Source of the DNA: Sideroxydans lithotrophicus
GTDB taxonomy: Bacteria; Pseudomonadota; Gammaproteobacteria; Burkholderiales; Gallionellaceae
NCBI GenBank assembly: GCA_020723185.1
Contig: DYJI01000004.1
Coordinates: forward strand, 186,001 to 250,000
Length of the DNA: 64,000 nucleotides
Reading direction: 5' to 3'
Each line of letters opens with the position of its first letter. Position 1 is the first letter of the stretch. The notes beneath the pieces were generated by a model. That model was not told the DNA's origin and did not search any database. It saw only the letters and a program-made list of their open reading frames with translations. The position numbers and the translations under genes were made by a program. Positions 10,062 to 21,593 of this stretch are shown here, piece after piece.

Positions 10062-10859
10062 TCAGCCCTGCGTCTTGTCGCGCTCGATCAGCGCGTAAGC
10101 GGAATGGTTATGAATGGACTCGAAGTTCTCGGACTCGACGATGTAGGCTTCGATACGGTCGTCTGCATTCAATGCCGCCGCCACGTCGCGCACCATGTCC
10201 TCGACGAACTTGGGATTATCGTAGGCACGCTCGGTGACGAACTTCTCGTCCGGGCGCTTGAGCAGGCCGTACAGCTCGCTGGACGCCTGCTCCTCGGCGA
10301 TGCGCACCACATCCTCTATCCACACCGCACTCTTGGTGCGCACGGTAAGCGTGACATGCGAGCGCTGGTTGTGCGCGCCGCGCTCGGAGATCTCCTTGGA
10401 GCAGGGGCACAGGCTGGTGACCGGCACCAGCACGCGCATGGTGAAGCGATATTTACCGTCGACGATCTCGCCTATGAAGGTCACATCGTAATCGAGCAGA
10501 CTCTGCACACCGGAGATGGGCGCGATCTTGTTCACGAAATACGGGAAAGCCATTTCGATGTAACCGGATCTGGCTTCCAGCTTCTCCACCATCTCGCGCA
10601 GGATGCTCTCGAACGATGCCACGCTGATCTCGCGGCCATGCTGGTTCAGGATCTGCACGAAACGCGACATGTGCGTGCCCTTGAAGTTGTGCGGCAGACG
10701 CACATACATGTTGAACGTGGCGATGGTGTGCTGCACGCCTTCGCTCTTGTCGCTGACAACGATGGGATGGCGGATACTCTTGATACCGACCTTGTTGATA
10801 GCGAGCTGGCGGGTATCCGCACTGCTCTGCACGTCTGGAATGGGCGCGGGTGCGTTCAT
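10062..10859 (-). CDS. folE2: GTP cyclohydrolase FolE2 (type IB)
   Basis: GTP cyclohydrolase IB converts GTP to 7,8-dihydroneopterin triphosphate at the head of folate (and queuosine) synthesis. It can work without zinc, unlike FolE. The 265 residues contain the diagnostic LCPCSKEIS with the active-site Cys, GAHNQRSH, and a C-terminal [13 protein letters not shown] motif. The ATG at 10859 has AAAGG upstream and a TATAAT about 32 bases upstream. First gene of the operon that continues through fdxA and the addBA-like genes. Confidence 0.96.
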   Translation of the reverse strand: MNAPAPIPDVQSSADTRQLAINKVGIKSIRHPIVVSDKSEGVQHTIATFNMYVRLPHNFKGTHMSRFVQILNQHGREISVASFESILREMVEKLEARSGYIEMAFPYFVNKIAPISGVQSLLDYDVTFIGEIVDGKYRFTMRVLVPVTSLCPCSKEISERGAHNQRSHVTLTVRTKSAVWIEDVVRIAEEQASSELYGLLKRPDEKFVTERAYDNPKFVEDMVRDVAAALNADDRIEAYIVESENFESIHNHSAYALIERDKTQG

Positions 10860-10891
10860 GGTCGTAACCTTTGCGTTGTGGCCGAAGGCCG

Positions 10892-10897
10892 ATTATA
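10892..10897 (-). promoter_or_regulatory. -10 element upstream of folE2
   Basis: A perfect TATAAT on the minus strand lies about 33 bases upstream of the folE2 ATG, in the only gap before dxs. No convincing -35 hexamer is seen at 16-18 bases, so the promoter call rests mainly on the -10 and its position. Confidence 0.5.
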
Positions 10898-10931
10898 GAC
10901 AATCTCCGACTGTTTTTGTCGGGTTATCGCT

Positions 10932-12779
10932 TTATGCGGTGACATGCACCTTGCGCACGCTGCTTTCTATACCGGCGGCATCCAGCCCGCAATCCGCCAG
11001 CAACAGTGCATGTTCACCCTGCTCTACGAAACGGTCGGGCAAGCCAAGATGCAACATGGATACCTTCACACCTTGTTGCGCGAGGCACTCGGCCACCGCG
11101 CTGCCGGCACCGCCCTGCACCGTGTTTTCTTCCACGGTGACCAGCAGCGCATGTTCGCGCGCCAGCTTCAGCACCAGTTCTGCATCCAGCGGTTTGACGA
11201 AGCGCATATTGGCGACCGTGGCATTTAGCTTCTCCGCCGCCTCCAGCGCCGGGGCCAGCATGGTGCCGAACGACAGGATGGCGACGCCGATACCGTTACG
11301 GCGGATCTCGCCCTTCCCGACCTCAAGCGACGTCAGTTCCTTGTCGACCAGTATCCCGGGGCCGGTGCCGCGCGGATAACGCACGGCGGTCGGCGTATCC
11401 ATGCGATAAGCCGTGGTTAGCATGCGGCGGCACTCGTTCTCGTCGGCGGGCGCCATCACGGTCATGTTTGGGATGCTGCGCAGATAACTCAGATCGAAAC
11501 TGCCCGCATGCGTCGCGCCGTCCGCACCGACCAGACCGCCACGGTCTATGGCCAGCATCACCGGCAGGTTTTGGATCGCGACATCGTGGATCAACTGGTC
11601 GTAGGCGCGCTGCAGGAAAGTGGAATAGATGGCGACCACCGGCTTGCTGCCCTCGCAGGCCATGCCTGCCGCGAAGGTGAGCGCATGCTGCTCGGCGATA
11701 CCGACATCGAAATATCGGTCCGGATATTTCCCGGCAAACTCAGTCATACCGGAGCCTTCACACATGGCGGGCGTAATCGCGACCAGCCTGTCGTCCGCTG
11801 CCGCCATGTCGCACAACCATTCGCCGAAGATCTGGGTGAAAGTGCGGTGCGGGGCGGGCTTGGGGACGATACCGCTGGTGCGGTCGAACTTGGATACGCC
11901 GTGGTAGAGCAGGCAGTCTTCTTCCGCCAGTGCGTAACCCTTGCCCTTCTGCGTGACGATGTGCAAGAACTGTGGCCCTTCCAGCTTGCGGATGTTGCCC
12001 AGCGTATCCATCAATACATTGATGTCGTGACCGTCGATAGGGCCGATGTAATTGAAACCGAACTCCTCGAACAGCGTGCCGGGGATGACCATACCCTTGA
12101 TGTGTTCCTCGGTACGCTTGGCGAACTCCAGCACCGGCGGCATGCCTTTGAGCATCTTCTCGCTGCCGCGCCGCATCGCTGCGTAGAAACGGCCTGACAT
12201 CAGTTTCGCCAGATAGTTGTTGAGCGCCCCGACCGGACGCGAGATGGACATATCATTGTCGTTGAGGATGACCAGCAGGTTGGCATCCATCGCGCCCGCG
12301 TTGTTCAGCGCCTCGAACGCCATGCCGCCGGTCATCGCGCCGTCGCCGATGATGGCGACCGCGCGCTCGTCCGAGCCGCGCAACTTGGCAGCGGCCGCCA
12401 TGCCTAGTGCGGCCGAGATCGAGGTGCTGGAGTGGCCGGTGCCAAATGTGTCGTAGGGACTCTCGTCGCGCTTGGGGAAACCGGCGATGCCGCCATACAT
12501 ACGCAACTTGCTCATCGCCGCGCGGCGACCGGTGAGGATCTTGTGCACGTAAGTCTGGTGACCGACATCCCACACCAGCTTGTCCTGCGGCGTGTCGAAT
12601 ACGGCATGCAGGGCGATGGTCAGTTCCACCGTCCCCAGATTGGAGGAAAGGTGGCCGCCGGTCTTGCTCACCGATTCGATCAGGAACTCGCGCAATTCAG
12701 CCGCCAGTTGCGGCAACTGCTCGCGCGGCAGTTTGCGCAGGTCATCCGGACTGTTGATGGTATCGAGCAGCGGGGTCAT
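10932..12779 (-). CDS. dxs: 1-deoxy-D-xylulose-5-phosphate synthase
   Basis: First enzyme of the MEP isoprenoid pathway, condensing pyruvate and glyceraldehyde 3-phosphate with thiamine diphosphate. The 615 residues show [16 protein letters not shown], the ThDP motif [18 protein letters not shown], a central transketolase pyrimidine domain (DVGIAEQHA) and a transketolase C-terminal domain, at the usual family length. The ATG at 12779 overlaps the ispA stop by one base. Co-location with ispA and xseB is common in proteobacteria. Confidence 0.97.
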   Translation of the reverse strand: MTPLLDTINSPDDLRKLPREQLPQLAAELREFLIESVSKTGGHLSSNLGTVELTIALHAVFDTPQDKLVWDVGHQTYVHKILTGRRAAMSKLRMYGGIAGFPKRDESPYDTFGTGHSSTSISAALGMAAAAKLRGSDERAVAIIGDGAMTGGMAFEALNNAGAMDANLLVILNDNDMSISRPVGALNNYLAKLMSGRFYAAMRRGSEKMLKGMPPVLEFAKRTEEHIKGMVIPGTLFEEFGFNYIGPIDGHDINVLMDTLGNIRKLEGPQFLHIVTQKGKGYALAEEDCLLYHGVSKFDRTSGIVPKPAPHRTFTQIFGEWLCDMAAADDRLVAITPAMCEGSGMTEFAGKYPDRYFDVGIAEQHALTFAAGMACEGSKPVVAIYSTFLQRAYDQLIHDVAIQNLPVMLAIDRGGLVGADGATHAGSFDLSYLRSIPNMTVMAPADENECRRMLTTAYRMDTPTAVRYPRGTGPGILVDKELTSLEVGKGEIRRNGIGVAILSFGTMLAPALEAAEKLNATVANMRFVKPLDAELVLKLAREHALLVTVEENTVQGGAGSAVAECLAQQGVKVSMLHLGLPDRFVEQGEHALLLADCGLDAAGIESSVRKVHVTA

Positions 12780-13672
12780 CAGTACTTTCTCAACACGATG
12801 AAGTCGGCCAGTTCGCGCAGCCTTAACGCAGCCTCGCCGAATTCGCCCAAGGTATCCAGCGCTTCACGATGCAGACCTTGCGCCATCTCTTTGGCACCGG
12901 CTAGTCCGAGCAGACTGACATAGGTCGGCTTGTCGTGGTCTGCATCCTTGCCTGCGGTCTTTCCCAGCGTCGCAGTGTCCGCTTCACAATCGAGCACATC
13001 ATCCACCACCTGGAAGGCCAAGCCGATCAGTTTGCCGAAATGATCCAGCCGTTCGAACTGCGCCGCACTCAACTTGTTGCCGCAATAGGCACCGAGCAGG
13101 ATGGCGGCACGGATCAGCGCACCGGTCTTGTGGATGTGCATCTGTTCCAGTTCCGGCAGCGACAGTTGCTTGCCCACGCTGGCCAGATCGATGGCCTGCC
13201 CGCCCGCCATGCCGCGCGAGCCGGAGGCGACCGCCAGCAATTTCACCATCTGCAACTGCAGATTCGCATCGTCATTCAAACGATGTTCGGACAACAACTG
13301 GAACGCCAGACTTTGCAGCGCATCGCCGACCAGCAAGGCAGTGGCTTCGTCGTATTCGACATGGCAAGTCGGCTTGCCGCGACGCAGCACATCGTCATCC
13401 ATGCAGGGCATGTCGTCGTGCACCAGCGAATAGGCATGGATGAGCTCTACCGCAGCGGCAGCGACCGCCACGCGTTCGGAAGACGCGCCCGCCAACTCGC
13501 CGGCGGCATAGGCCAGCAGTGGCCGCACACGTTTGCCGCCCTCCAGCACGCTGTAGCGCATCGCGCCGTGCAGACGTTGTGGTATCACATCGGCCGGTGG
13601 CAACAGGCGCTGCAAGGCTTCTTCAAAGCGGGATTGCCGGGCGGACACCCAGGCAGAGAAATCGGCCGTCAT
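12779..13672 (-). CDS. ispA: Farnesyl/geranyl diphosphate synthase
   Basis: Trans-prenyltransferase that builds C10-C15 diphosphates from IPP and DMAPP. It has 297 residues with the first Asp-rich motif DDMPCMDDD, the second motif DDVLDCEAD, and [11 protein letters not shown] upstream. It lies between xseB and dxs with overlaps on both sides, so supply and condensation of isoprenoid units are co-expressed. Confidence 0.96.
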   Translation of the reverse strand: MTADFSAWVSARQSRFEEALQRLLPPADVIPQRLHGAMRYSVLEGGKRVRPLLAYAAGELAGASSERVAVAAAAVELIHAYSLVHDDMPCMDDDVLRRGKPTCHVEYDEATALLVGDALQSLAFQLLSEHRLNDDANLQLQMVKLLAVASGSRGMAGGQAIDLASVGKQLSLPELEQMHIHKTGALIRAAILLGAYCGNKLSAAQFERLDHFGKLIGLAFQVVDDVLDCEADTATLGKTAGKDADHDKPTYVSLLGLAGAKEMAQGLHREALDTLGEFGEAALRLRELADFIVLRKY

Positions 13673-13905
13673 CAGCTCGCATCACCGACGTCGATATCTT
13701 TCAGCACGCCTTCTTCGAGCACGCGCACCTGTTGCTGTGCTTCCGCGAGTCGTGTTCGGCAATATGCCATCAGTTCCGCCCCGCGCTTGTAAGCGGCAAG
13801 TGAATCCTCAAGTGACAACTTGCCTGATTCCATGTCGGCCACGAGCTGTTCCAGATCGGCCATGGCCGCCTCGAAAGCGGGCTTCTTTTCAGACTTTGTC
13901 GCCAT
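13672..13905 (-). CDS. xseB: Exodeoxyribonuclease VII small subunit
   Basis: A small all-helical subunit of exonuclease VII (77 residues): KPAFEAAMADLEQLVADMESGKLSLEDSL is the family core, and a C-terminal coiled segment follows. Three ATG codons follow the AGGA ribosome binding site directly; the third (13905) has the best spacing and gives MATKSEKK. It overlaps ispA by one base and is first in the xseB-ispA-dxs operon. Confidence 0.93.
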   Translation of the reverse strand: MATKSEKKPAFEAAMADLEQLVADMESGKLSLEDSLAAYKRGAELMAYCRTRLAEAQQQVRVLEEGVLKDIDVGDAS

Positions 13906-13942
13906 CATCATTCCTGTGTGCATTGTTGCGCGTAGGGGCGGC

Positions 13943-13972
13943 ATTTTACCCAAGCCATTACAGTGCGGCCAA
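13943..13972 (-). promoter_or_regulatory. Promoter of xseB-ispA-dxs
   Basis: On the minus strand a TTGGCC (13972-13967), an 18-base spacer and TAAAAT (13948-13943) lie about 38 bases upstream of the xseB start, in the divergent gap before the Rieske oxygenase gene. Confidence 0.5.
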
Positions 13973-14046
13973 TTTTTGTTGCCCGGTCCTGACTTTTAAA
14001 GGACAATCCCCGACCCCGTAAACATCCGGGAATCTAAGGACAGGCC

Positions 14047-15198
14047 ATGCAAGCATTGTCAGGTTCCCCGTATTCACAGAGGAATGTGGGTATGTCAGAA
14101 ATAGCCAAGCTGCAGCAATTCAATCCCGTCTCCGCGCAACCACCGTTGAGCTGGTACTTCGACCCCAAGGTACTGGAGATCGAGCAGCGCGTGTTGCTCG
14201 ACGCAGGCCCGCAATATGTCGGCCATGAACTGATGGTGCCAAACTTGGGCGACTATCATGTGATCGAGTGGATGGATAAGGCCAAGATGCTGGTACGCAA
14301 CGAGCACGGCGTGGAGCTGCTTTCCAATATCTGCCGCCACCGCCAGGCCACCATGCTGGAAGGTCGCGGTAGCGCGAAGAACATCGTGTGCCCGCTGCAT
14401 CGCTGGACGTACAAGACGGACGGCGAGCTGATCGGTGCACCGCATTTCCCCAACAATCCCTGCCTGCATCTGAACAAGACGCCGCTGCAGAACTGGAACG
14501 GCCTGCTGTTCGCGGGCAAGCGTGATGTCGCAAAAGACCTGGCCGGCATGCCCGCCTTCAAGGAGATCGATTTCTCCGGCTACATGCTGGACCGTGTCGA
14601 AATCGACGAATACAACTTCAACTGGAAGACCTTCATCGAGGTCTATCAGGAGGACTACCACGTCGTGCCCTTCCATCCCGGTCTCGGCCAGTTCGTGGAC
14701 TGCGACGATCTGCAATGGACCTTCGGCGAACACTTTAGCGTGCAGACCGTCGGCATCAATCACGCCCTGAAGAAGTCCGGCAGCCCGACCTACGCCAAAT
14801 GGGCGCAGCAGGTGCTGCGCTACAACAACGGCGAACTCCCCAGGTACGGCGCGATCTGGCTGACCTACTACCCCAACATCACGGTCGAGTGGTATCCGAA
14901 CACGCTGGTGGTCAGCACGGTCGTACCGCGCGGCACGGACGCCTGCACCAATATCGTCGAGTTCTACTATCCGGAAGACATCGTGCTGTTCGAGCGCGAC
15001 TACATCGAGGCCGAGAAGCAGGCCTACCGCGAAACAGCCGTGGAAGACGACTTCATCTGCCTGCGCATGCACCAGGGTCGGCGCGCCCTGTACAAGCAAG
15101 GCATCGAAGAGCAAGGCCCTTACCAGTCCCCGACCGAAGACGGCATGCTGCACTACCACGAGTTCCTGCGCCGCCATCTTGAGCCGCATCTGAAATAG
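14047..15198 (+). CDS. Rieske non-heme iron oxygenase, alpha-subunit type
   Basis: A 383-residue member of the ring-hydroxylating oxygenase alpha family. The N-terminal Rieske domain has the [2Fe-2S] ligands C96-x-H98 and C115-x2-H118 (ICRHR, CPLHRW). The catalytic domain has the mononuclear-iron motif around H205 and H210 (EDYHVVPFH). The substrate is unknown; no beta subunit, ferredoxin or reductase gene is adjacent, so reducing equivalents must come from elsewhere. Two starts are plausible: ATG at 14047 behind AAGGA, and ATG at 14092 behind GAGGA. A DMT-type transporter follows after 4 bases. Confidence 0.88.
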   Translation: MQALSGSPYSQRNVGMSEIAKLQQFNPVSAQPPLSWYFDPKVLEIEQRVLLDAGPQYVGHELMVPNLGDYHVIEWMDKAKMLVRNEHGVELLSNICRHRQATMLEGRGSAKNIVCPLHRWTYKTDGELIGAPHFPNNPCLHLNKTPLQNWNGLLFAGKRDVAKDLAGMPAFKEIDFSGYMLDRVEIDEYNFNWKTFIEVYQEDYHVVPFHPGLGQFVDCDDLQWTFGEHFSVQTVGINHALKKSGSPTYAKWAQQVLRYNNGELPRYGAIWLTYYPNITVEWYPNTLVVSTVVPRGTDACTNIVEFYYPEDIVLFERDYIEAEKQAYRETAVEDDFICLRMHQGRRALYKQGIEEQGPYQSPTEDGMLHYHEFLRRHLEPHLK

Positions 15199-15202
15199 CA
15201 AC

Positions 15203-16054
15203 GTGGGCTCGCTCTGGATGCTGGCCGCAGCATCGCTCTTTGCCTGCATGGGCGCTCTCGTCAAACTGGGAGCACCCCACTTCACCAGCGGCGAACTGGT
15301 GTTCTACCGCTCCTTCTTCGGCCTGCTCGTGGTCTACGCCCTGCTGCACCACGCGCGCGTCAGACTCGCCACCTTGCATTGGCGCACCCATCTGTGGCGC
15401 GGCCTGTCCGGCACGGTCGCCATGCTGCTGTTCTTCCACTGCATCACCGTCCTGCCGCTGGCCACGGCCATCACCCTGAACTACACCTCTTCCCTGTTCC
15501 TGTCGCTGCTGACGGTGCTGGTACTAAAGGAGCAGTTCCACCTGCCGCTAAGCTCGGTGCTGGCGACCGGGTTCGCCGGTGTGATCCTGCTGCTACACCC
15601 CACGCTGGAACAGGATCAATTCGCGGATGGCTTGCTTGGCCTCGCCTCGGGTTTGCTCGCGGGCATCGCCCTGATGAATGTGCGCCAGCTTGGCGTACTG
15701 GGCGAACCGGGCATGCGTGTCGTGTTCTATTTCAATTTGATTGCGACGCTTGCCAGTGCGCTATGGATACTCGGTGATGAATTGCATGCCGTCTCGTTAG
15801 CCGACCTGCCCCTGCTGATCGCCATCGGCGCATCCGCCACATTTGCGCAGCTGTTCATGACGCGCGCCTACCGCACCGGCCACACGCTGGTGGTAGGTAG
15901 TCTGGCCTACACCACCATCGTGTTCTCCGCCTTGCTCGGCCTGGTGTTCTGGCACGAACACCTGAGCATCCAGGCATGGCTAGGCATGGGGCTCATCATC
16001 GCCAGCGGTGTGTTAAGCTTGAAACTGTCTCCAAAGATCCGGAAAAGAACATGA
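15203..16054 (+). CDS. EamA/DMT-family transporter
   Basis: A 283-residue inner-membrane protein with about ten hydrophobic helices arranged as two EamA repeats (helices begin at [20 protein letters not shown] and again after residue 150). The family exports small metabolites. The GTG start is four bases after the oxygenase stop, so the two may share a substrate or product; this is only suggested by position. Its stop overlaps the next ATG (ATGA). Confidence 0.87.
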   Translation: MGSLWMLAAASLFACMGALVKLGAPHFTSGELVFYRSFFGLLVVYALLHHARVRLATLHWRTHLWRGLSGTVAMLLFFHCITVLPLATAITLNYTSSLFLSLLTVLVLKEQFHLPLSSVLATGFAGVILLLHPTLEQDQFADGLLGLASGLLAGIALMNVRQLGVLGEPGMRVVFYFNLIATLASALWILGDELHAVSLADLPLLIAIGASATFAQLFMTRAYRTGHTLVVGSLAYTTIVFSALLGLVFWHEHLSIQAWLGMGLIIASGVLSLKLSPKIRKRT

Positions 16055-16401
16055 TCACCATCACAGACAGCAGCAATCTGGTCAACATCGCCGTCATGGG
16101 CGAATTCACGCTGGCCGACTTCAAGCAGTTCGAACAACATGCACTCTACAAACTGAAAAGCGGCAACGGCCTCAACCTGATCTTCGATCTGCGCGGCATG
16201 CTGTCCTACACCCCGGACGTGGCCTGGGAAGAGATCAAGTTCTTCAGCCGCGAACACAATCACGATTTCAACAGGATCGCCGTGGTCACCGACGACCAGT
16301 GGCTGACCTGGCAAGCTTGGCTGTCGCGCCTGTTCGTGGATGCCGACATCCGCGCATTCGGCGACTACCGCGAAGCCGAGGGCTGGGCCACAGCCAGATA
16401 A
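16051..16401 (+). CDS. SpoIIAA/STAS-like protein
   Basis: A 116-residue soluble protein beginning [20 protein letters not shown] with a core GLNLIFDLRGML and a C-terminal AFGDYREAEGWA, the pattern of the SpoIIAA-like (DUF3478-type) STAS-fold family. It has no transmembrane segment. Function unknown. The ATG at 16051 overlaps the transporter stop, and a strong terminator follows, so it closes the three-gene unit. Confidence 0.75.
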   Translation: MITITDSSNLVNIAVMGEFTLADFKQFEQHALYKLKSGNGLNLIFDLRGMLSYTPDVAWEEIKFFSREHNHDFNRIAVVTDDQWLTWQAWLSRLFVDADIRAFGDYREAEGWATAR

Positions 16402-16414
16402 CGACGGCACCAAC

Positions 16415-16444
16415 AAAAAAGCCCGCAGCGATGCGGGCTTTTTT
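16415..16444. terminator. Bidirectional intrinsic terminator
   Basis: Stem AAGCCCGC with GCGGGCTT around a short loop, with a run of A on the left and T6 on the right. It serves the STAS-like gene on the plus strand and rpmG on the minus strand. Confidence 0.9.
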
Positions 16445-16461
16445 GTCGAGCCAGAGCCGAA

Positions 16462-16632
16462 TCACTTCAGCTTGGTTTCCTTGTATGCGACGTGCTTACG
16501 TGCCACCGGATCGAACTTCATGAATTCGAGCTTCTGTGGAGTAGTACGCTTGTTCTTGTTGGTAGTGTAGAAATGCCCCGTACCAGCAGAGGATTCCAGC
16601 TTGATCTTCTCGCGTCCGCCTTTAGCTGCCAT
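16462..16632 (-). CDS. rpmG: 50S ribosomal protein L33
   Basis: A 56-residue protein translated [20 protein letters not shown] and onward, ending [11 protein letters not shown]. It lacks the CxxC pairs of the zinc-ribbon paralogue, so it is the zinc-independent form. It starts 12 bases downstream of rpmB, the usual rpmB-rpmG order. GGAG lies upstream of the ATG. Confidence 0.97.
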   Translation of the reverse strand: MAAKGGREKIKLESSAGTGHFYTTNKNKRTTPQKLEFMKFDPVARKHVAYKETKLK

Positions 16633-16644
16633 GGTGACTCTCCT

Positions 16645-16881
16645 TTATACCTTCTCGCCGCGGGCGCGCATCTCGAACAGCACGGCTTCGATGCCGTTCT
16701 TGTCGATCGTGCGCAGTGCGGCATTAGTCAGGCGCAAAGACACCCAACGGTTTTCTGATTCAACCCACAAACGACGGCGTTGCAGATTCGGCAAGAAACG
16801 ACGCTTTGTTTTGTTGTTGGCGTGGGAAACATTGTTGCCCACCATCGGGGCTTTTCCCGTTACTTGACATACGCGTGCCAT
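16645..16881 (-). CDS. rpmB: 50S ribosomal protein L28
   Basis: A 78-residue basic protein starting [20 protein letters not shown] with the conserved [16 protein letters not shown] and TIDKNG segments. It has a single Cys, so no zinc knuckle. It is the promoter-proximal gene of the L28-L33 unit. Confidence 0.98.
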   Translation of the reverse strand: MARVCQVTGKAPMVGNNVSHANNKTKRRFLPNLQRRRLWVESENRWVSLRLTNAALRTIDKNGIEAVLFEMRARGEKV

Positions 16882-16917
16882 GACTGACTCCAGACCAATT
16901 GCAAAAATGAGGCGCGG

Positions 16918-16946
16918 ATTCTACCCAAACCGGACAGAACACACAA
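16918..16946 (-). promoter_or_regulatory. Promoter of rpmB-rpmG
   Basis: Minus strand: -35 TTGTGT (16946-16941), a 17-base spacer, -10 TAGAAT (16923-16918), followed by a GC-rich start region CCGCGCC. It lies about 37 bases upstream of the rpmB ATG, between hisD and rpmB. Confidence 0.7.
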
Positions 16947-16956
16947 CTGAAAGTTT

Positions 16957-18255
16957 TTAACCGTTTTTCCGGTACAGCGCGGACTGGGCATGTGCCTGCA
17001 ACCCCTCGCCAAACGCCAATGTAGAGGCGATAGCCCCCAATTTTTGTGCGCCGGCTGCCGAAACCTGGATCAGACTGCTGCGCTTCTGGAAGTCATAAAC
17101 ACCTAGCGGCGAGGAAAAACGCGCCGTACCGGAAGTCGGCAGCACGTGGTTCGGTCCGGCACAGTAGTCGCCCAATGATTCAGAGGTGTAGCGCCCCATG
17201 AAGATCGCGCCGGCATGTTTCAACTTGGGCAGCCATGCCTGCGGCTCGGCCACCGATACCTCCAGGTGCTCCGGCGCAATGCGGTTGGAGATTGCGCAGG
17301 CCTCGTCCATATCCGCGACATGGATCAATGCGCCGCGATTCTCCAGCGCGGTCTTGATGATGTCCTTGCGCGGCATCTGCGCCAGCAACTTGTCGGCACT
17401 GGCAGCCACCGCCTCGATGAAGGCTGCGTCCGGCGACAGCAGGATGGCTTGCGCCAGCTCGTCGTGCTCGGCCTGCGAGAACAGATCCATCGCCACCCAG
17501 TCGGGATCGGTCTGCCCGTCGCAGATCACCAGGATCTCGGACGGACCCGCGATCATATCGATGCCGCAAGTCCCGAACACGCGCCGCTTGGCGGAAGCCA
17601 CGTAGGCGTTGCCGGGACCGACGATCTTGTCCACCTTGGGGATGCTGGCCGTACCGTACGCCAGCGCCGCCACGGCCTGCGCACCGCCGATGGTGAACAC
17701 GCGATCCACGCCGCAGAGATGCGCGGCAGCCAGCACCAACTGGTTCTTCGTGCCATCCGGTGTCGGCACCACCATGATGAGTTCGGACACGCCCGCCACC
17801 TTGGCAGGCAATGCGTTCATCAATACTGAAGAAGGATAAGCCGCCTTGCCGCCCGGCACATACAGACCGACACGGTCCAGTGGCGTAACTTGCTGGCCGA
17901 GCAGCGTGCCATCTTCGTCTTCATAGCTCCAGGATGCCTGCACTTGTTTCCGGTGATAGGAGGTGACGCGCTGCGCAGCCTGCTCCAGCGCGAGCCTTTG
18001 CTCGGCGGGCAGGCCGTCGAACGCCGTTTTCAGTTCGGACTTGGGCAGCTCCATCGCCGCCGCATCGGCCAGCGGCAGACGGTCGAACTTGCGCGTGTAT
18101 TCCAGCACCGCTTCGTCGCCGCGCTTCTTCACATCGGCAAGGATGGCGGCGACAGTCGCTTCCAGTTTTTCGTCGGCGGTTTCCTCGAAGGCGAGCAGCG
18201 CCTTCAGGCGCGCGTCAAAATCGGCTTGCTGGGTCGAGAGTCGTGTGATGTTCAT
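16957..18255 (-). CDS. hisD: Histidinol dehydrogenase
   Basis: Catalyses the last two NAD-dependent oxidations in histidine synthesis (histidinol to histidine). It has 432 residues with [16 protein letters not shown], the GPSEILVI segment, [13 protein letters not shown] (metal and catalytic His) and [20 protein letters not shown]. The start ATG overlaps the hisG stop by four bases. Unusually for his genes, the pair sits downstream of murA and the mla operon, as in many betaproteobacteria. Confidence 0.97.
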   Translation of the reverse strand: MNITRLSTQQADFDARLKALLAFEETADEKLEATVAAILADVKKRGDEAVLEYTRKFDRLPLADAAAMELPKSELKTAFDGLPAEQRLALEQAAQRVTSYHRKQVQASWSYEDEDGTLLGQQVTPLDRVGLYVPGGKAAYPSSVLMNALPAKVAGVSELIMVVPTPDGTKNQLVLAAAHLCGVDRVFTIGGAQAVAALAYGTASIPKVDKIVGPGNAYVASAKRRVFGTCGIDMIAGPSEILVICDGQTDPDWVAMDLFSQAEHDELAQAILLSPDAAFIEAVAASADKLLAQMPRKDIIKTALENRGALIHVADMDEACAISNRIAPEHLEVSVAEPQAWLPKLKHAGAIFMGRYTSESLGDYCAGPNHVLPTSGTARFSSPLGVYDFQKRSSLIQVSAAGAQKLGAIASTLAFGEGLQAHAQSALYRKNG

Positions 18256-18887
18256 TTGATCGCTCCGGCAAAAGCATCCAGCATGGGCTGTATGGTCGCG
18301 CGCTTGAGTTTCAGCGAGGCCTGGTTCACCACCAGGCGCGAAGAGATGTGCACGATCTCTTCCACCGCGACGAGGTTGTTGGCTTTCAGGGTCGCGCCGC
18401 TGCTGACCAGGTCGACGATGGCGTCGGACAGGCCGACAAGCGGCGCCAGCTCCATCGAGCCGTACAGCTTGATCAGATCGACATGCACACCCTTGGAGGC
18501 GAAGTGTTCACGCGCGGTCTTCACATATTTGGTCGCCACGCGCAGACGCGCGCCCTGTTTCACTGCGGATTCGTAATCGAAACCATTCTGCACTGCCACC
18601 ATCATGCGGCACTTGGCGATGTTCAGGTCCAGCGGCTGATACAGCCCTTCGCCGCCGTGCTCGTTCAATACATCCTTGCCCGCCACGCCGAGATCGGCCG
18701 CACCGTATTGCACATAGGTCGGCACATCGGAAGCGCGCACGATGATGAGTCGCACATCGTCGCGGTTGGTGGGCAGGATGAGCTTGCGCGAAGATTCCGG
18801 ATCCTCCAGCGGTTTGATGCCGGCGGCTTCGAGCAGCGGCAGCGTCTCTTCGAAGATGCGACCTTTGGATAAGGCGATGGTGATCAT
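18252..18887 (-). CDS. hisG: ATP phosphoribosyltransferase, short form
   Basis: First step of histidine synthesis, joining ATP and PRPP. At 211 residues it is the short HisG(S) form lacking the C-terminal ACT-like regulatory domain, and so is expected to need HisZ; no hisZ is in the window. Motifs seen: [28 protein letters not shown], and the PRPP-binding-loop region [18 protein letters not shown]. Confidence 0.96.
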   Translation of the reverse strand: MITIALSKGRIFEETLPLLEAAGIKPLEDPESSRKLILPTNRDDVRLIIVRASDVPTYVQYGAADLGVAGKDVLNEHGGEGLYQPLDLNIAKCRMMVAVQNGFDYESAVKQGARLRVATKYVKTAREHFASKGVHVDLIKLYGSMELAPLVGLSDAIVDLVSSGATLKANNLVAVEEIVHISSRLVVNQASLKLKRATIQPMLDAFAGAIK

Positions 18888-18938
18888 TATTTCAACTTTC
18901 TATCGTTGCAAACGGCGCAAGCGCCCGCATTCGGGCGA

Positions 18939-20195
<1,257 letters not shown>

Positions 20196-20486
20196 TCAAT
20201 GAGTGGAGTTGTCGGTGGTCGCGATGGAAAGCATGGCGGCCACATCATATAGATCGGCGAGACTGCGCAGGCTCTCCGGAATGTTGATGAAACCCAGTTC
20301 GCCCGCAAGTTGGCGCGACCAATGCATGAGCACGCCCAGCGCGGCCGAATCGACGGCCGTCACCCCGGCCAGATCGATGACCGCCACATTGCGACCGGCG
20401 GGAATCTGCGTGAACGCAACCTCCCTCGCTGTCTCCAACGTGAGCGGCCCGGACACCAGCATGCGATCACCCTCGAACTGTATCAA
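20196..20486 (-). CDS. mlaB: STAS-domain protein MlaB
   Basis: The 96-residue cytoplasmic STAS subunit that stabilises the MlaFE lipid transporter. It has the central VIDLAGVTAVDSAALGVLMHW, the Ser/Asp strand-helix turn of STAS domains. It lies between mlaC (3 bases upstream) and murA. Confidence 0.88.
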   Translation of the reverse strand: MIQFEGDRMLVSGPLTLETAREVAFTQIPAGRNVAVIDLAGVTAVDSAALGVLMHWSRQLAGELGFINIPESLRSLADLYDVAAMLSIATTDNSTH

Positions 20487-20489
20487 TCC

Positions 20490-21101
20490 CTATCCCTTGC
20501 TTTCTGCCGCGGCATTCCGGTTCTTCTCGGACAGTGTCCTGATCAGTCCGTCTATACCAACCAGCTTGATCTCGTCGGCGAACGATCCGCGGTAGCTGGT
20601 AACCAGACTGATCCCCTCTACCGTCACATCGAAAGCCTTCCAGTGGCCATCGCTCCGCTTCATCTCGTAATCCACCGTCACCACACGCCCGTCCGGCACG
20701 CGTATCACGGAACGCACGGTCGATTCATCCTCGGCCAGCATCCTGGCCGATTTGACCTCGACCTCGGGATCGGGATAGGTGCTGAACACCTTGGTGTATG
20801 TCCGTACCAGCATGGTGCGGAATTCCCTGACCAGCGCCTCCTTCTGCTCCGGCGTCGCCGCCCGCCACGGACGTCCGACGGCCAGTTGCGTCATGCGCTT
20901 GAAATCGAAGTGAGGCAGGATCTTTGCATCGACCAAGGCCAGCAAACGCGGTTGATCCGACACGATCGTCTTGTCCTGCTTCACGATCGTCAGCACCTCG
21001 CGCACGGTCGCGATGATCAGCCCGTCCGGCGTCGCCTTGTCCTGCGCGAAAACGGGCAAGCTCAATATAGTCGTCAGCACCAGCATCAACAGTCTATTCA
21101 T
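20490..21101 (-). CDS. mlaC: Periplasmic phospholipid-binding protein MlaC
   Basis: A 203-residue Tol-Tol-Ttg2-family protein that shuttles phospholipid between the outer-membrane MlaA complex and the inner-membrane MlaFEDB complex. Signal peptide MNRLLMLVLTTILSLPVFA, then the family core KILPHFDFKRMTQLAVGRPWRAATPEQK and VDYEMKRSDGHWKAFDVTVEGISLVTSYRG-like end segment. Confidence 0.94.
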   Translation of the reverse strand: MNRLLMLVLTTILSLPVFAQDKATPDGLIIATVREVLTIVKQDKTIVSDQPRLLALVDAKILPHFDFKRMTQLAVGRPWRAATPEQKEALVREFRTMLVRTYTKVFSTYPDPEVEVKSARMLAEDESTVRSVIRVPDGRVVTVDYEMKRSDGHWKAFDVTVEGISLVTSYRGSFADEIKLVGIDGLIRTLSEKNRNAAAESKG

Positions 21102-21125
21102 GTCTCTTCCTTGAATACTCGCGGA

Positions 21126-21593
21126 TCACTGTTTTTCATCCGCCTGACTGAACAGGAACTTCCCGATCAGATCTTCCAGCACCATCGCCGACTGCGTCTT
21201 CCTGAACACGCCGCCATCCTCCAGCACTTCCTCGTCGCCACCGGGGATCAAGCCGATGTATTGCTCGCCCAGCAGGCCCGAGGTCAGTATGTTGGCAAAG
21301 GTGTCCTTGGGGAACTGGTAACGCTTGTCGACGCTGATCGTCACCTTGGCTTCGTAACGGTCGGTATCCAGCGTGATGCTGCTCACCCGCCCCACCAGCA
21401 CCCCGGCACTGCGCACCGAAGCGGCCGGTTTCAAGCCGCCGACATTGGTGAAATATGCCGACAACTGGTAGGTCTCCGACACGTTATAGGTACTCAAGTT
21501 TCCGACCTTCAGCGCCAGCACCACCAGGGCGGCGATACCTGCCACCACGAAAGCCCCCACCCACAGATCCAATGTCGTACGTTGCATCGTCAA
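21126..21593 (-). CDS. mlaD: MCE-domain lipid transport protein MlaD
   Basis: A 155-residue inner-membrane-anchored MCE protein forming the hexameric lipid channel. One N-terminal transmembrane helix (LWVGAFVVAGIAALVVLALKV) is followed by the MCE core (YFTNVGGLKPAASVRSAGVLVG) and the hydrophobic LLGEQYIGLIPGG loop. It overlaps mlaE by four bases. Confidence 0.95.
   Translation of the reverse strand: MTMQRTTLDLWVGAFVVAGIAALVVLALKVGNLSTYNVSETYQLSAYFTNVGGLKPAASVRSAGVLVGRVSSITLDTDRYEAKVTISVDKRYQFPKDTFANILTSGLLGEQYIGLIPGGDEEVLEDGGVFRKTQSAMVLEDLIGKFLFSQADEKQ

Noticed and set aside
10860-10931. Zur-type operator expected before a zinc-independent folE2
   Set aside because: No GTTATA-TATAAC-like palindrome is present; only a -10 element and a short CCGAC/GTCGG repeat are seen.
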